Source: Isoetes taiwanensis
Taxonomy: Eukaryota > Streptophyta > Lycopodiopsida > Isoetales > Isoetaceae
Reading direction: 5' to 3'
Length of the DNA stretch: 64,000 nt
Assembly: GCA_021234155.1 (NCBI GenBank)
Contig: JAJEKV010000214.1
Location: forward strand, 560,001 to 624,000
The notes beneath the pieces were generated by a model that was given only the letters and a program-made list of their open reading frames with translations, was not told the origin of the DNA and ran no database searches. Position numbers and translations under genes: made by a program. Shown in pieces: positions 37,537-50,461 of this stretch; the stretch's first letter is position 1; each line of letters starts with the position of its first letter.

Positions 37537-40500
37537 AATTAACTTATAAATGCATACTACAAAAGCAAACCCACAAAGGTAAAAGTTGCTTGTTTAATGT
37601 TTTCAACTATTTCTAGTATTCGAATGCGTGTCTACTTAATAGTTTAAAAAGGTTGATGGCCTCCTTAGCATGTTTGTGGCCTTTTCCCACATTCTCTCGC
37701 CTTAAATCAAAATGATAACTCAAAGTGAGACATTGTTTTAAGTGTACATAAATGAAAAATCTAAAGCAAAAGAGATGTTAGTACACCCATGGGGTTTTCC
37801 AATACTTGATAAATACTGGACCAGCCTCAAAGGTCTAACTAAAGAATAACTCTCCTTAATAAGTTTCACAAAGATTTTCCAAACGGGTAGAAAGCGGGCC
37901 ATGACCAAGCATTGCTATTGTATGCTACATAATGAAAATCATGACGTGCATTTACATAGTGCATGCACAATAGCTGCAAGCACGCCAACAAATAAGGAAG
38001 TTTTAGAATTTTGCCTTGTATCACGGATTATTCCGTCTAATAGACATTCCATACCAAAAGCACAGACATCATCGTACAAACGGTGATCGAAAAAATAGAA
38101 TATGAAACAAAATTATAAAGGTTTCTCGCATTGAATTCGAAAATCCTCTACCGTGGTTGGGTTGAAAGCCTTGAAGAGACGCCTCGTAATACCCAACATT
38201 GTGTGCATTCCTTCACAACGCTCACAACATAGCATACAAAAAGGATATGTATTTACGCCTCAAAGATATACTTTGTATCCGTAAATAGTTCAAATGTTGT
38301 TATTTGCTCTTAAACTAAAACCAAGTAGCAAATGGAAAGTACCAAATAAACCTTAAATCAATGTCAGAGGGAAGTTTGTTGAGAAGAAGGATTTGCTATC
38401 AATATACTTGCAAACTCGAAGGTTGTTCCAATCCCATTGTGCTTCTTTCTCGATTGCAAACCTGCATGTCCTCCAAAGAAGTTGAGCTCATTTGGTTGCT
38501 CTAACTTCTCATTAAGTCTTTGCACAACAAATGGAGCTTCCTTTTAAGGTATTATGGCCATATTTACGCTCTATTGTAAAAAGCATACCAAAGAAAGATA
38601 TTGCCCCGATTTGGCAATGTTTTCATGCATTTATGCTAGAAATATGGAGAATGGATGCCTAGCATCAACTGTAGACCTTCCGTTGATCTTTCCATCAGGA
38701 TATTCTTGCAGAAAACAAAGCTCGCTTTTGGTAGGCCATGTTTCTAGATCAATATAAAATTGTGACAAGAAACACATTGGGACTTGAGCTCCTTCCATTA
38801 CTTACATAGTCCCTAGATTTTGCGAGAGAAAATTTAGCTCTTTTAAGCATGAACAGGCTTAAATAGTGGCTACATCTCGCACACCATACATATAGGAGAT
38901 TTCTCTAATATCCGGAATTACCTTAATTATGAATATCCTCCATTTGATCAAGCATGGCCTAAAGCCACTACGCATACACTACACCGCACAAGCAATCGAA
39001 AAGGATGAGGAAAAGCTTGAGATATTTCACGAACATCCATGACTCAGACTTTTCAAATAAAACAAAGACAATAAATTCTATTGCTATCAATATATGCAAC
39101 ATTTTGCAGCCATTAACAGGTTCAAAGAAATACATTTATGAGCTCCACTCATCGCTCAAATGCCAATTGATGCACTCACATTTAGAGCAAAGGATTCAAG
39201 TCTTCCAAAAGGGCAAGAAGGCTATTGGAGTTGGATCCCTAACTCATGGAAAACAATCGCTATGGTGATAGCTCAAAATGCAAAGCCATAATAAAGATGT
39301 TGGGCTTCCCAAACTAAATAAATAATAAGATGCTTATATCACGTAATGAAAGCTCGAGAGAATCAAGAAAATAGAGGAGTAAATCAATCGAATGGTCGCA
39401 CCGTTCTTGAGACATAAATCTTTTGGAAATTCGGTCTATTATTGGGTATAATGTCTTTCTAATGCACCAAAAGTACTTTTCACCGTAGTTGTTAGTTAAT
39501 GCCACAATTGGGCTCGCGAGGAGCAAGTTCTGACCATTCGCCATAGACCCCTGCAAGAAATAGAACATGCGTAAATGGTTTTTATGGACCAAAGGAAAAT
39601 ATGCAAAATCAAATAGAGCTTAAGGATGCTCGAATCCGAAAATCACAAACTCAATTTGTTTCCATAGGATATCTCATGTCAAAAAGGCAGCAAAAAGCTT
39701 CATATTTGTAGAGATTTGGCTTACCCCCGTAGCGAGCTCAAGGAATATTTTGCATCCATCTCATGATTTAGTCAACCGCAGATGTAGCAGATCGAGGAGA
39801 AATGGAAAATAAACGAAGCAACGGAAAGGAAAACATGAATCAAGTAGAGGTAGAGGCGAAAGTTCTTACATCTCTTTGGAAACACCACCTATTGCCATCA
39901 TCTCGCTGATTCTTTTGTAATCGCATACCGGGCAAAATCGCACAAAATGTTGATAGCACATGTAATATAAAGACATATTAGCATTTAGAAGGATAAGGCT
40001 GCCATTTCATTACCTTATTGATCCGCAAACAATGCCGCTCAGAATGTTTAAATATGTGGTAGCATTGCAAATATGAGACCGCACAAAGCTCATCAACATC
40101 ACCGATTATACTATGTTCTCCATTAAACACTATTATGGCATGCACGAGATCGACTTGCTCGAAGCATATCTCCCCGCATCAAGCTTACAAAGAACCTAAA
40201 CAAAATGGGGAGAACCGATTCGTAACAATCACCGCCACTTCAAAAATCAAAACTTGAGAATGAAGATAAAAGCTTACTGTGCATCAAACCCCTCTTCTTG
40301 AGCTAAAAGATATACGTAAAACCGCAGGTCCAACCAATTAACTTCAAAGACAAAGCGTAGGGTTTTAGAGTTAGCATTATATAGGCATTTACCTTCCAAA
40401 AAAAAAAAAAAAAGATACCCTCCACACAAGCAAACGCCAAAAAAAGTCTTTCAATTAAAACAATTTGAGCCGCATCACAAAGATGTGCATTCCGAGAAAG

Positions 40501-41479
40501 AACTTAATTTACAATACAAAACTATGAACACACGCTACCTCCCAATCCACCTAAGAGCCCGTTAGCCTTCTTAGAAACGACAGGGAATGGTGCCAATGGC
40601 ATTAAACAACTTTTTGTTTTTCGCTTTGGTCTTTAATGTACGCTTCAAAGAAAAGATTATACATTGCTCCAAGTCAAAACATTCATCATCAATCTTTCAA
40701 AGGTCTCGAAAAGAAGAAGACATTGAGCGCCTAACATTTGTTACATGAATCTTACCATCATCTCCGACTGTTTTCACAAGATATCCAAAATTGAAATCCA
40801 AGACAAAGGCAAACCATTTGTAGCCAAGAATGAAACAGGCCGATTTAACTCATTCCCGTTTCTTCCTAAAGAGTTGCATTGATAGTGTGGACCGATTTCT
40901 TTGTGGGGCTTCTTCACAATGTCCACCACTTGCTTTTTTCCTCTTCATGACCTTTTTATCCGCTCTTCTAATTGTCTCAATTGGCAAACCGATAGTAGCC
41001 GCCGCGAACTCATCTAGATCATTACAGAGTTGTTATGAAGAGGGCTTGATGCACTTTCGAAGTGTGGAGCTTTATGAGGTCCCCGCCACTTTTCTAATGC
41101 ATCAACACTTGGGGCCAAGGTCGGAGTTGAGTTTAAATCTGGTTGATCTTAGAGACCAAAGGTAAAAATCGCGGAAATCCAACTCACGTATGTATCCGAT
41201 GGAACTCCCTTCAAGGATTCCCACCAACGGTCCTTATACGAGGAAATAGGAAGATCCGTCCTTCGAATAGGAAGATCAGCCAACTTCATCGGGCTATATT
41301 GCTACGGCTTCCTCTAACAAAAATTCAGATAGGCCTTTGGGTAGCCACCAAAGTTAAATCTGGAATGATTAGATGCTAGCCTATTAAAGATTGGCAATGT
41401 TTGGATGCCACACTAATGTGAAGAGAGAAGGCGCAAAGCCGCCGCAGTGAGTGAAGAATTTACGAAAGAAGAAAGATTT

Positions 41480-42310
41480 GAGTAAAATTGATGGGGTGGT
41501 GGAGACCAATAAAACAGATTGGAGAGTATGAATAACTAGGAGGCCGACCGCACATGGGCCCCGCAGAAGAAACTAACAAAATGGAAGAACATACCCAAGA
41601 TAGGATCCACATTCGACCTAGGTGGAAGTCCCCGTTAAAAAATGTTTATGCATACACATTAATACGGCTCATTGAGAAAATCATTATTGACATGGGCCGG
41701 ATCAAGTGCCCCTTAATAGTTGGTTAAACCTACTTGTAGCTACTTTAAAAGTGGAGATCACATTTCATGCAACATATGCAATGAGCTTAACGGGTCATGT
41801 CTATAAACCATGAGGTAACGCCATAAGTAATATCAACTAAAGGGGTGTACCTACGCCATTTCAATTCTTTGAAACACCGAAAGTGCCCAAACATCAACTC
41901 GCACAAAAAACGACTTTATAAACCGGGTTCATAAACAAAAACGGCATGTCTTCTAATACTACCTTGCAGTACCTTTCCATTATAGCGACTCTCCCGAATT
42001 GCTTCAGGAGCCATCCAATGGGGAGTACCTATGAACTACCCACACAAAAACGTAAGACCTTTTCGGGCATAGTGGTTAAAATACCATTACTACTAATGAT
42101 AAATTTGCAAAGACCATGTATTTTCGTTTCCACTATTTTTCGCGCCAGTTCCATTCCATCTTTGGCACTTGAGCTCAATAAGCAAAGATGTTCGCATCAG
42201 ATTCCGCTTTGACATTGTCCTAGTGAATCTCGGCAAAGAACTCCAAAATCCCCCATTAATAAGCTCCCATTATTGTACATGAAAAGAAAAACTTTGGATT
42301 GAGATGCATA
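41480..42310. other. Unassigned DNA
   Basis: Right flank of block copy 2. No gene or repeat is recognised. Confidence 0.4.
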
Positions 42311-42563
42311 AATGCTCACCAAGCTTGACTTCTCCTTGCTCTAAATGTTACCACCTTTAATATCCCGGATGATTTAGAAGAAATATGGCGGTTAAAACCC
42401 CAAACTATCGTAGAGAAAAACAAAAGAAGAAATATCCACCCACTTGAGACCTTTAAAAGGAAAAAACGAGATGCTAAGTCATTGAGAAAAAGATGCGAAA
42501 AAATCTCCGCCTTTCCTACCTCGCATGATGATCTGCATGAAGGACATCTCCAAGTCAGTCCAA

Positions 42564-42803
42564 TTAAACACATCCGCAAAAGGTCATCAAAACATGAACA
42601 ATATGCCTTATATAGAGAACAATCGAAATCAACAAACAAATTAAAACTCTTTGTGCGGGTTTGAAGAGTCGATATCCGGATAAAACAGCAGATCCAAGAA
42701 TAATTATGAAGCTTATGAAACCAATGCCTATAACTACCCCCGCCACGATTGCAAAAGCAAGAAAGGCTGCCTTTTGCATAAACTTCGCCAAGACCGGTGC
42801 CAT
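42564..42803 (-). CDS. Small hydrophobic open frame, unproven
   Basis: The start at 42803 is in good context (GAAGATGGCACC). The frame reads MAPVLAKFMQKAAFLAF and then a glycine-containing hydrophobic stretch (AGVVIGIGFISFIIIL) that could span a membrane, followed by a second hydrophobic segment. A longer overlapping frame in another phase (42316-42888, 190 codons) has no recognisable features. I see no splice junction or homologue. It could be the first exon of a small membrane protein or chance. Confidence 0.25.
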   Translation of the reverse strand: MAPVLAKFMQKAAFLAFAIVAGVVIGIGFISFIIILGSAVLSGYRLFKPAQRVLICLLISIVLYIRHIVHVLMTFCGCV

Positions 42804-43559
42804 CTTCTACACCCTTCTTAGTATCAAGATCTAGAGTAAATGCACTGCGCAGCCTGCGCAGTAAGTATCGAATAAGCCAATACCGCATTCAATGTCAAGA
42901 TGGCTTCCACAATGTCCGAGACAACAAAATATAGAAACAATCAAACTTTTATTTTTTCAAACGGAATGTACAACAACTAATCCAACTAATCCCGATTTAA
43001 ACATGCTTTCCCTTTCCTTCCTTTATTGAAACGGATATAGCTTTTTAGCCGTGACCACAACCTTCTTCTCATTTTGTGCCTTCTTCGGATTTGTTGAAGG
43101 CGACGGTTTATAGGTGCAAACAAATAGTCTAGAAAAACGATTAACTTTTGCTATCCGGCCATGAAATCGACACCCGCAGAAACCAAGTAAAAGGAGAGGC
43201 CATCAATCTACCCGACCATATAATCAAAACCAGCAGAAACCAACTTTGGCTATGGCGGCCTCGCCCGCCATGGAGGTCCACATTTTACTTACGGTTCTAT
43301 ACCTTGGGCTATAAAGGGCAGATTCAGTGGAAGCAAACATCGGTTCGATATCCAATACAAACCAACAATAGCCGAGTGGATCATAGAGAGATGAAACAAC
43401 GATGGCGCCACCAGAGAGTGAATCTTTTCGTCTAGGAATGGAAATGAGCGACCATCAGCAACAAAAAGTTTAAACTCGAATGGCGCCACATTGCCGCCAT
43501 AAACACGCATTAATTTAAGAAATCAGGCCGAGAGCTGCTTTCACGGAGAAAGAGGAATT

Positions 43560-43786
43560 CAATTTGGGGCTTTTTGTTGTGGGGCAGTCCAAATCCGAGA
43601 TGGGATCGGCCGAGATGAAATGCCCCAATTCAAGGGTCAAGATTAGAAGCCCCAATCTAAGTGGGTTGCTTGGGGAGGATGACGTGGCTTCCTCTCGACG
43701 TCGGATCTCACAACCGGACCGGCCTGCGGGCGACACACCTCGGGTTACAAACAAGGGGGCAGCTTATATAATTGTATATATATGAT

Positions 43787-43832
<46 letters not shown>

Positions 43833-44210
43833 CAATTATATTATGGGTCCTATGGGGGGGTGAAAGTTTGTAGAGATTATTCCTGGCCGTCGATTTTTTG
43901 AGGTGTCGCCACAATAGACGTTGGATTTGATGGGGGGGCATGCATGGGGCATGCATGGGGCATGCACCCCATCCCTGGGCCGTCGATCGGGCACGTGAGA
44001 AATCGTGGCCCTTGATTTTAAGCTTAAGAAGGTGCAAGGAAATTGTTGATAGAGATTGATCTCGGCCGTCCATCTCTGAGATGGACGGTCCAGACGGTGA
44101 CACTTCAATCAACCCCAAGCAGCCCCTTTTATTTGGGGCTTTTGATGTGGCCCGTTAGATCTAGGGATTCATTGGGGCATTTTATCTGGACCGTCCATCC
44201 TTGAAATTAG
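43560..44210. repeat. Fold-back element with central TA tract
   Basis: The left part (43560-43690) has TTGGGGCTTTTTG, ATGCCCCAATTCAAGG and GCTTGGGG. The right part (44085-44210) has CCCCAAGCAGCCCC, TTTGGGGCTTTTGATG and TGGGGCATTTTATC, in inverted arrangement. The centre is a TA tract (43775-43832) bordered on both sides by ACAATTATAT-type sequence, then GAGGTGTCGCC as in family A. Same family as 7.23-7.85 kb. Confidence 0.7.
43934..43972. repeat. Triple GGGGCATGCAT repeat
   Basis: About three 11-bp units, GGGGCATGCAT, lie in tandem. Each contains CATGCA, the core of the plant RY element. The position inside a transposon-like repeat makes a regulatory role doubtful. Confidence 0.7.
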
Positions 44211-44219
44211 GGCATTTTC

Positions 44220-45780
44220 CTTCAGCAAAACAAAAAAGGTCATTTCATATTTAATGTTTATTAAATATTGGATGTCTATTTTCTTGTGAAGTGTCGCCAT
44301 CTCATGCTTTCTTAGATCTTTATTAAATTTCGTATTTTTAAATTTGCGTGGCGGATGAAGGAGGAAAAGAGAATGTGGAACATTTACTCGGCGGGGCATG
44401 CCCCTCTTTCCTTTGGGATTTTTTGCTTCATACTAACTGGGCTGGAGTATAAGCTACGGTTTGAAGGTCCGCCATAGTGGGGTTCTCTACTTGAGGAATA
44501 AAAGGAAGCAAAGAAAGAGGCAGATTTTTCAGGTGTTAGGATCCTTCGAACAAGTTTTCGAAGGTTCTCTCTCGTGGAACCCTAAATTATTCTAGAAAGT
44601 CTCTGTAGTCTCTCCTCCTATTACGGCATTCATGGGTTGGGAGCAACAGTTGGAGCCGAGGGCTGGTTTTCTAGCCGTTGGCCTTTGGCGTGGCTATACT
44701 ACTCTGAAAATCTCGTGTATGCGCTGATCCCAACCCTAAGCGTATCTGAAGATCGGGGCCGGTAATGGCAAAACCCACATTTTTCAGTAGTGCGAGAAAG
44801 GGTTGTTGAATGATTTGGAGTATTATGTCATTATAGCACTCTCTCTCGTTTGCCATGTTTTGGCCAATTCGATTATTGCACATAAAGATTATAAGGGTGG
44901 ATATATAGTTGCATCTGCTGTGGCAATAGAAAGATCGAGGTGTGGCTTCCGTGTTCTTATTATTTGGACTCGCTTCCCTTGTGAGGGAAAAAACAAAATT
45001 GGTACCTCTACCTCGGGAGGTTCGTGGGTTGATTGCCATATTGGTTTTATGGCATGGAATTTTCAATCGTTTTACCTAGGTGACAATCATGATCACGGCA
45101 TAGCGGAAATAGCGATCCAAGCCACGGCACCGCTTAAAGGCCAAAGATTTGTTTCACGCAAATGATGGGAGAAACCATGGCTTTGTACTAACTTTTGGTT
45201 GTGATATATGCGGGCGCTTGAACCGATATGGCAATGGAACCCTTGGTGTTTTAAGGATTTTGAAGATTCCTTGCTTGAATAAGCATTGCTAGTTTTGCAA
45301 TCTCGTGAGCTTTTCCAAATTTTGATCTTTTAAGTCGGGTCATTGATGGAAAAGATGCGAGCTTCCTTTGAGGAATTTCCCTACTATCTCAAGTAAGCAA
45401 AAGCTTGGCCTTTCATTTTTTTTTTGCTTATAACCAAGTTATATCTTCTCGCATGTCAAATTCATGTAATAGGTTGGATCTAGAGAGTAGAAGATGTAAA
45501 AATGTGATTGACGCAACCTTTGACTAGGTGTTGTTGAGAGAGAGTTTTTGTTAAATCCGACTATGCTCATGTATTTTGCGAGATTAATTATCGCGAAGGT
45601 TGTGGTGCAAAACATATGCAAAAGCATAAACTTTCGGTTTGCTTTTGATTAAAACCACGTTTTAAAGACATGAAGAAAAAGTGAGGGAGTTTCACAAGAA
45701 CCGTTTTAGATCTGTGATTGGGGCCCGGAATGGAAGTAAAGCTATTGCAAATGGATTTGTATATTTTGGGATTTTGGTAT
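44220..45780. other. Unassigned DNA
   Basis: A 120-codon plus-strand frame (44803-45165) and a 131-codon minus-strand frame (44671-45066) overlap each other. Neither has recognisable features, so neither is called. CCCTAAATTATTC and AGGAATAAAAGG near 44.5 kb could be old promoter or leader sequence. Confidence 0.35.
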
Positions 45781-45789
45781 ATGGATATG

Positions 45790-46027
45790 CTTACACTTAT
45801 TTGGGAGTTTGATAGACATGTATGCAAAATGTGACATAGAGTGTTGCTTTTTCATCTTTGTTACAATGCACATACCTGGTTTGATTTCTTGGAATGCAAT
45901 GATTTCGAGGGTATGCGGAAGGAAGGGCGAACATCTTGTTGTCCTTCACTTGCTTGAAAGAATGCAACATTGTCTATCCGTCAATGCGGTCTGGATGCAT
46001 ATCCTTTGCATTGCTTCAGAAATTTGA
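45790..46027 (+). pseudogene. PPR (PLS-class) gene fragment
   Basis: From about 45809 the frame reads IDMYAKCDIECC, then PGLISWNAMISRVCGRKGE, then VVLHLLERMQ and a final VWMHILCIAS. The order matches a PLS-type PPR repeat pair (usual form: LIDMYAKCG, VVSWNAMISGYA, ALELFERMQ). A frameshift just upstream (about 45800-45808) breaks the preceding GSLIDMYAKC phrase, and a stop at 46025 ends it. No E or DYW domain was recognised. A decayed fragment of an organelle RNA-editing-type gene. Confidence 0.75.
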
Positions 46028-46029
46028 AG

Positions 46030-48440
46030 ATTTACGATTTGCGGGCGATCTTGGAGCTATAAGAGAATCCTAGACCACTTTAAGGTTCACAGATCTCCTT
46101 TGATTTAATTTATGTTTCTATTCTTAGAACGATATTCTCCTTGCAGCCCACCCTTGAAGAAGATCTTTGAGAGCTTGGCTTCATCTATTTTCCATCGGTC
46201 GCATTACCCCAAAACAGGGGGATGAGGCAACATCAAGATTGCAAACGGAACCACTCCACGAGTCTTGACGGCAAAAGAGCTCTCGTGAGAACACTTGAAG
46301 TGGTAAGGCGCATGATTTTGATGGTTGCTCTGATTCCCACATATTAAGAAGATGACTCTTTCTTTTCCTCCATTTCTAGCTCTGCCGATTTTCACTATTT
46401 TGAGTTAGTTTCACAACAGGGGCACCAAATTAGCTTCGGATTTTATTCTATAGCTTTTACTTGATGCTTGCATCTGATTATCGCTAGCAACACAACCACG
46501 ATTGCCTTTGATTTTCCTTTCTTTTTTAAGTGCCATTTTTACATTTATAGCTTTCTTTTGATCTTGGACATCTTTTGCTTCGTTCTTTATTATTTACAGG
46601 TGCGTCTACTATCTTTGCTCATCTAATCGGTGTTTGTGGCCAAGGAACACTTTTATGTGCTCCAAATTTAGCCGTAAATGGGGTGGTAAGTCTTAGCGGG
46701 ATGATTTAAGTTCTATAAGTTTATTGAAGTATGCAAGATTCGACAATTCATAAGAAGAATTTATGAACCGGTATATACCCAGGTTAAATACTTTTCATTG
46801 TACATTCTTACATGCATGTAAGTCTAGGTGTGTGAGATGGGGACATATTTAGCTAGCACAGATAATGCAATTCGAACAAGAGATAAAGCCTTGCATGTGT
46901 CAAATTCTTGTTTAGTTGTTCTTTGTGATAAAGCCTAGTTGGATTGTTTGGCTAGGTTTGGAAGCTAGTATCTTTGTTATTGCTATAGCTAGGAAGGTCT
47001 CTAAGATCTTTGAATATGTAGAACATGGATACATTTCTTTCCACTTTGAAAGGATGTAGAATTTTAAGCGAGGAAGTTGCAAAAACAGTTTTTCTAGATA
47101 GAGATCTTTGTGATTGGAATTGTGGTACATCTGCAAAGGCACTTGATGTCCGCTCCATTTTGACAGATAGTGATGAGGTGATGTTTTAGAATACATCAAT
47201 TCAAAAGTATCTGAGAGGTCTTGGTGAGATAAGCTTGAGACTCTTTCAATAAAATGCGCCTAGGGTTTTGTCTCCTATTGTTGTGACGTTTACTCATAAT
47301 TTGAAAGCTTACATGTTATGCGAGGTTATATGTTACCTTTGGATTTGCCTTTGGATTTAACCCCCGTTATATTTAGGTTGTTGAGATGTGATATTGGCCT
47401 CCTATTTCCATGCATTTGAGATATAGCCGCCAGCCGCATTTGATACCTCTATTGGCGTATTCTAGGTGTGAAAAGGCAATCTTCTAATTCATTTGATGTC
47501 TATTGCATAAGTTGATGTGTTTTTGGCTCATTTTTATTCTTGCTTTTCCTGACCTTGGACAATGGACCGGTTTGGTTTTCGCATAATATTTGGTGTTTTT
47601 TGGTTTAGGCATAATATTTGGTGTTTTTTTTAAACCTTTATTTCTTACCTCAAATAGATAAATGGACTTTGTTGCGATAAACACTAGGAGCTACTATATC
47701 TATCTTAGATATCATCCATGAAGGATAATGGGACATATTTTCCGGTATGTTATTTGGCATCTGATTTAAGTGTGGTGATGTTGATTATCTATGTTCAATT
47801 CTATAAATCGTTCCAAATTTATATTTGAGAATATGAACATATATTGCGTGGCCAAGTATGTATATGAGATACAACCAAGAAGTATCCAAAGTGAACTACT
47901 CTTATGATTTGCATATCACGCAACCTAAAGGCAATGCCCGATTGATTTTGAAGAAGTCTGCAAAAGCATATATATCAAGCAAACTCTCACATATTTGACC
48001 ATTGGCAATAAATAGACATCTCTTCGTACTATATCTCTCATTGACAATGTCATGGATGGAAGCTTCTTACTAACCATCCATCAATTCATGAAAGTTTTCT
48101 TGAGAAGTTTGCCCACTAAGAAAAATATCTTTTGCTTGGAGTTTTAAAGTTGTAAATTACATTATTAAATGTTTCTCTTGGCAAGAAGTTTCGATGAATG
48201 CATTAAATATGGCAATTGGATGCTGATTTGCATAAGATATTTTCTGTTTGCATGCATTATTTAGTTGTAGATATTTGAAGGATATTTTGTTGTTAGATGT
48301 ATTTTTCTTTTGCAATTCTTGCTTTCGTTCCTACTTCATTCCTATTTGCAAGAACCAGAGTACGTAACAACATAGAAGGTGAAGTTCACTTACATTTTAT
48401 TGAGTTTTGGCCTATCCGTCTCCGTGCTCTCATTTGAAAT
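46030..48440. other. Unassigned DNA
   Basis: No supported gene or repeat. Short frames occur at 46204-46395, 46912-47199 and 47484-47684 (minus); all lack family features. Near 47583-47630 a GCATAATATTTGGTGTTTTT word occurs twice in tandem. Confidence 0.35.
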
Positions 48441-48629
48441 ATGTGTGCCCGTTCAAAAGTTCATGCTTCTTGGGTGCAAAAGCGTGAGGAAGCAATCATT
48501 CATGCGGATTTTGGCAAAGTTCCTTTCTTAAATATTCGCAAGAGCAAAGATGAAGCGTTATGGCAGATAAAATTTAAGAATTCTGAGGACATTTTCTTTG
48601 CAAAGGTTCGAAAGGAGGAGCATGCATAG
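48441..48629 (+). CDS. 62-codon coding-like frame, unknown
   Basis: Reads with a balanced, soluble composition (VQKREEAIIHADFGKVPF, then RKSKDEALWQIKFKNSEDI), which looks more like protein than most frames here. No family is recognised, and no clear splice borders or extension were found. It may be an exon remnant of a host gene or transposon. Confidence 0.25.
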   Translation: MCARSKVHASWVQKREEAIIHADFGKVPFLNIRKSKDEALWQIKFKNSEDIFFAKVRKEEHA

Positions 48630-49019
48630 ATACATTGTGCAGGCAACTGAATTTGGACTATAATATCAAGAAAAAGAGCATTTTGTTTTGGAAAGATGTT
48701 GAGATGCAAAGTGCGCTTAACGTTAGTTATTTGGATTCCAATTGCCTACTAATCTTAACCTTCATCCAATTAGTGCGGCTACATGTGCTTTTATGAATAC
48801 ATCTCTCCTTTATGGCTACATCCATCTACGCCTTCTTGAATGGACCATTTCGGTCCATCACCGACCCCCTCTAGACATCCGAGGATATCCCAAATACCAA
48901 AACCCTAGCGGGCTAAGAGCTTGGGAAACCTATTTTAGAAGGCGTTTGTGGGAAGATTTTCCCCAGTGGACCATATTCCAACGTCTAAGATCTAAGATCT
49001 TACCACACGACAAATGAGG

Positions 49020-49470
49020 CTTCAAGCTACTCAATGGAAAACTACCCTAATAACTCATTGCCTTGAAGGAGATGAGTCACAGTAAGGTTTGATATGTATT
49101 GCACAATGAAATCCATACAAAAATCGATCTATGACAACCTTTAAGGAGTATCATGTGATTTCTTGATGGTTCTATAATAATCCTATTATAGAAACTTTAT
49201 TAAATTCATGCTCATTTTTATGGTACGTTGTGTAGAAACTTTATCAAAGTCACGTTCACTTATATGAAATATTAGGTTGAAGAATTCCGGTTATTGTACA
49301 GTTTTTTGTAGCTAATTCTGAGCTATATGCAGCTTTATTTTGTTTTGCTCTAGCAAAAATCACAGGAAATTTTCATACAACTTTTAAATCTCTCAAATTA
49401 AAAGCTCGAACTGGACACCTTCCAATCATGAAATGGAAGGCTACGATCTCACCACCTCATAAGGAGGAGT
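49020..49470. other. Unassigned DNA
   Basis: Nothing recognised. Confidence 0.35.
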
Positions 49471-49479
49471 GTGGTATTC

Positions 49480-50392
49480 ATGTGCATGCACCATATCTCC
49501 GGACCGTTAAATGTAGAAGGTTAAATCCTGGCCATTGGTTTTAAGGTTAAGGAATGTACTGGAAAATTGCATCACAATTAATAGGGATGGGGGTGAGGTG
49601 GTATTGCATCTATTAGGAAGCTTTCAATAAAGCTTGAAACAACTGTATCTTGCATGTAAATCTTATTTTAGAAAATGTTACAGGAATTTAAAGGGAATCT
49701 TGAAGAATTCATTCCCAAAGTTTACCTTTCCTGCATAGCCTCAACTTTAGAATTTCATGTCTTAATTTTCGAGTTTTCGAAGACTTGAAGCTGGTGCTTC
49801 TTTTCTTGCATGCATACACCCATGCTTAAATGCGTGACTACCATGGAGATAAAGACCGCATTGTTAAGTCATTTTGAGTTAAAGTAACTTTGATTATGCA
49901 TGGATTTTTGAATCGTCTATAGCCCTCGGTTTTGCATGGCCATGGCTTTGAAGAGATTCGATCAAATTTGTTTGCAAGCTTGAACTTCGATATCATACAA
50001 ACTACAAAACATTTCCATAGGCATAGTGAAAATCTAGAGGGGATCTTAGGGAATTGGGTCTTAAACATTGCATTTCCTAGCTAGCTTCAACTTTAGAACT
50101 TCATCTCTTGATTTTGAGATTCTTGAAAACTTAAAAGGAATCTAGAGGAATCTAAAAGGAATCTTCATAAAAGTTTTTAAGAACCTAGCATTTACTTGAC
50201 TGTTTCTTGGTGAATTGAGGGAGTTTTCATAAGATCTATAGGAATTTCTAAAATTTCAAAGTGGACACTCTTAAGCATGGCGACTTCTAACCTAATTCTT
50301 GACTCTCAACATTAGATCTTTGCTTTTTTAAGCTTGGAGTTTGCTCCCAAAGCTTCAAAACCATAGCTGATAAACCCATTTATAGTACAAAA

Positions 50393-50461
<69 letters not shown>

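Larger units (their letters stand above)
34379..41473 (+). repeat. 7-kb duplicated block, copy 2
   Basis: Second copy of 17450-24497, same orientation. Long stretches are identical; differences are clustered, often at CG-containing words or homopolymer runs, and many are 1-4 bp indels. Flanks differ from copy 1 on both sides: fold-back/ORF region on the left and unassigned DNA on the right, against family A on the left and a DIRS remnant on the right of copy 1. Two frames are longer here than in copy 1 and are listed separately. Confidence 0.95.

Noticed and set aside
44803-45165. 120-codon plus-strand gene
   Set aside because: It overlaps a similar-sized frame on the opposite strand and neither has family features.
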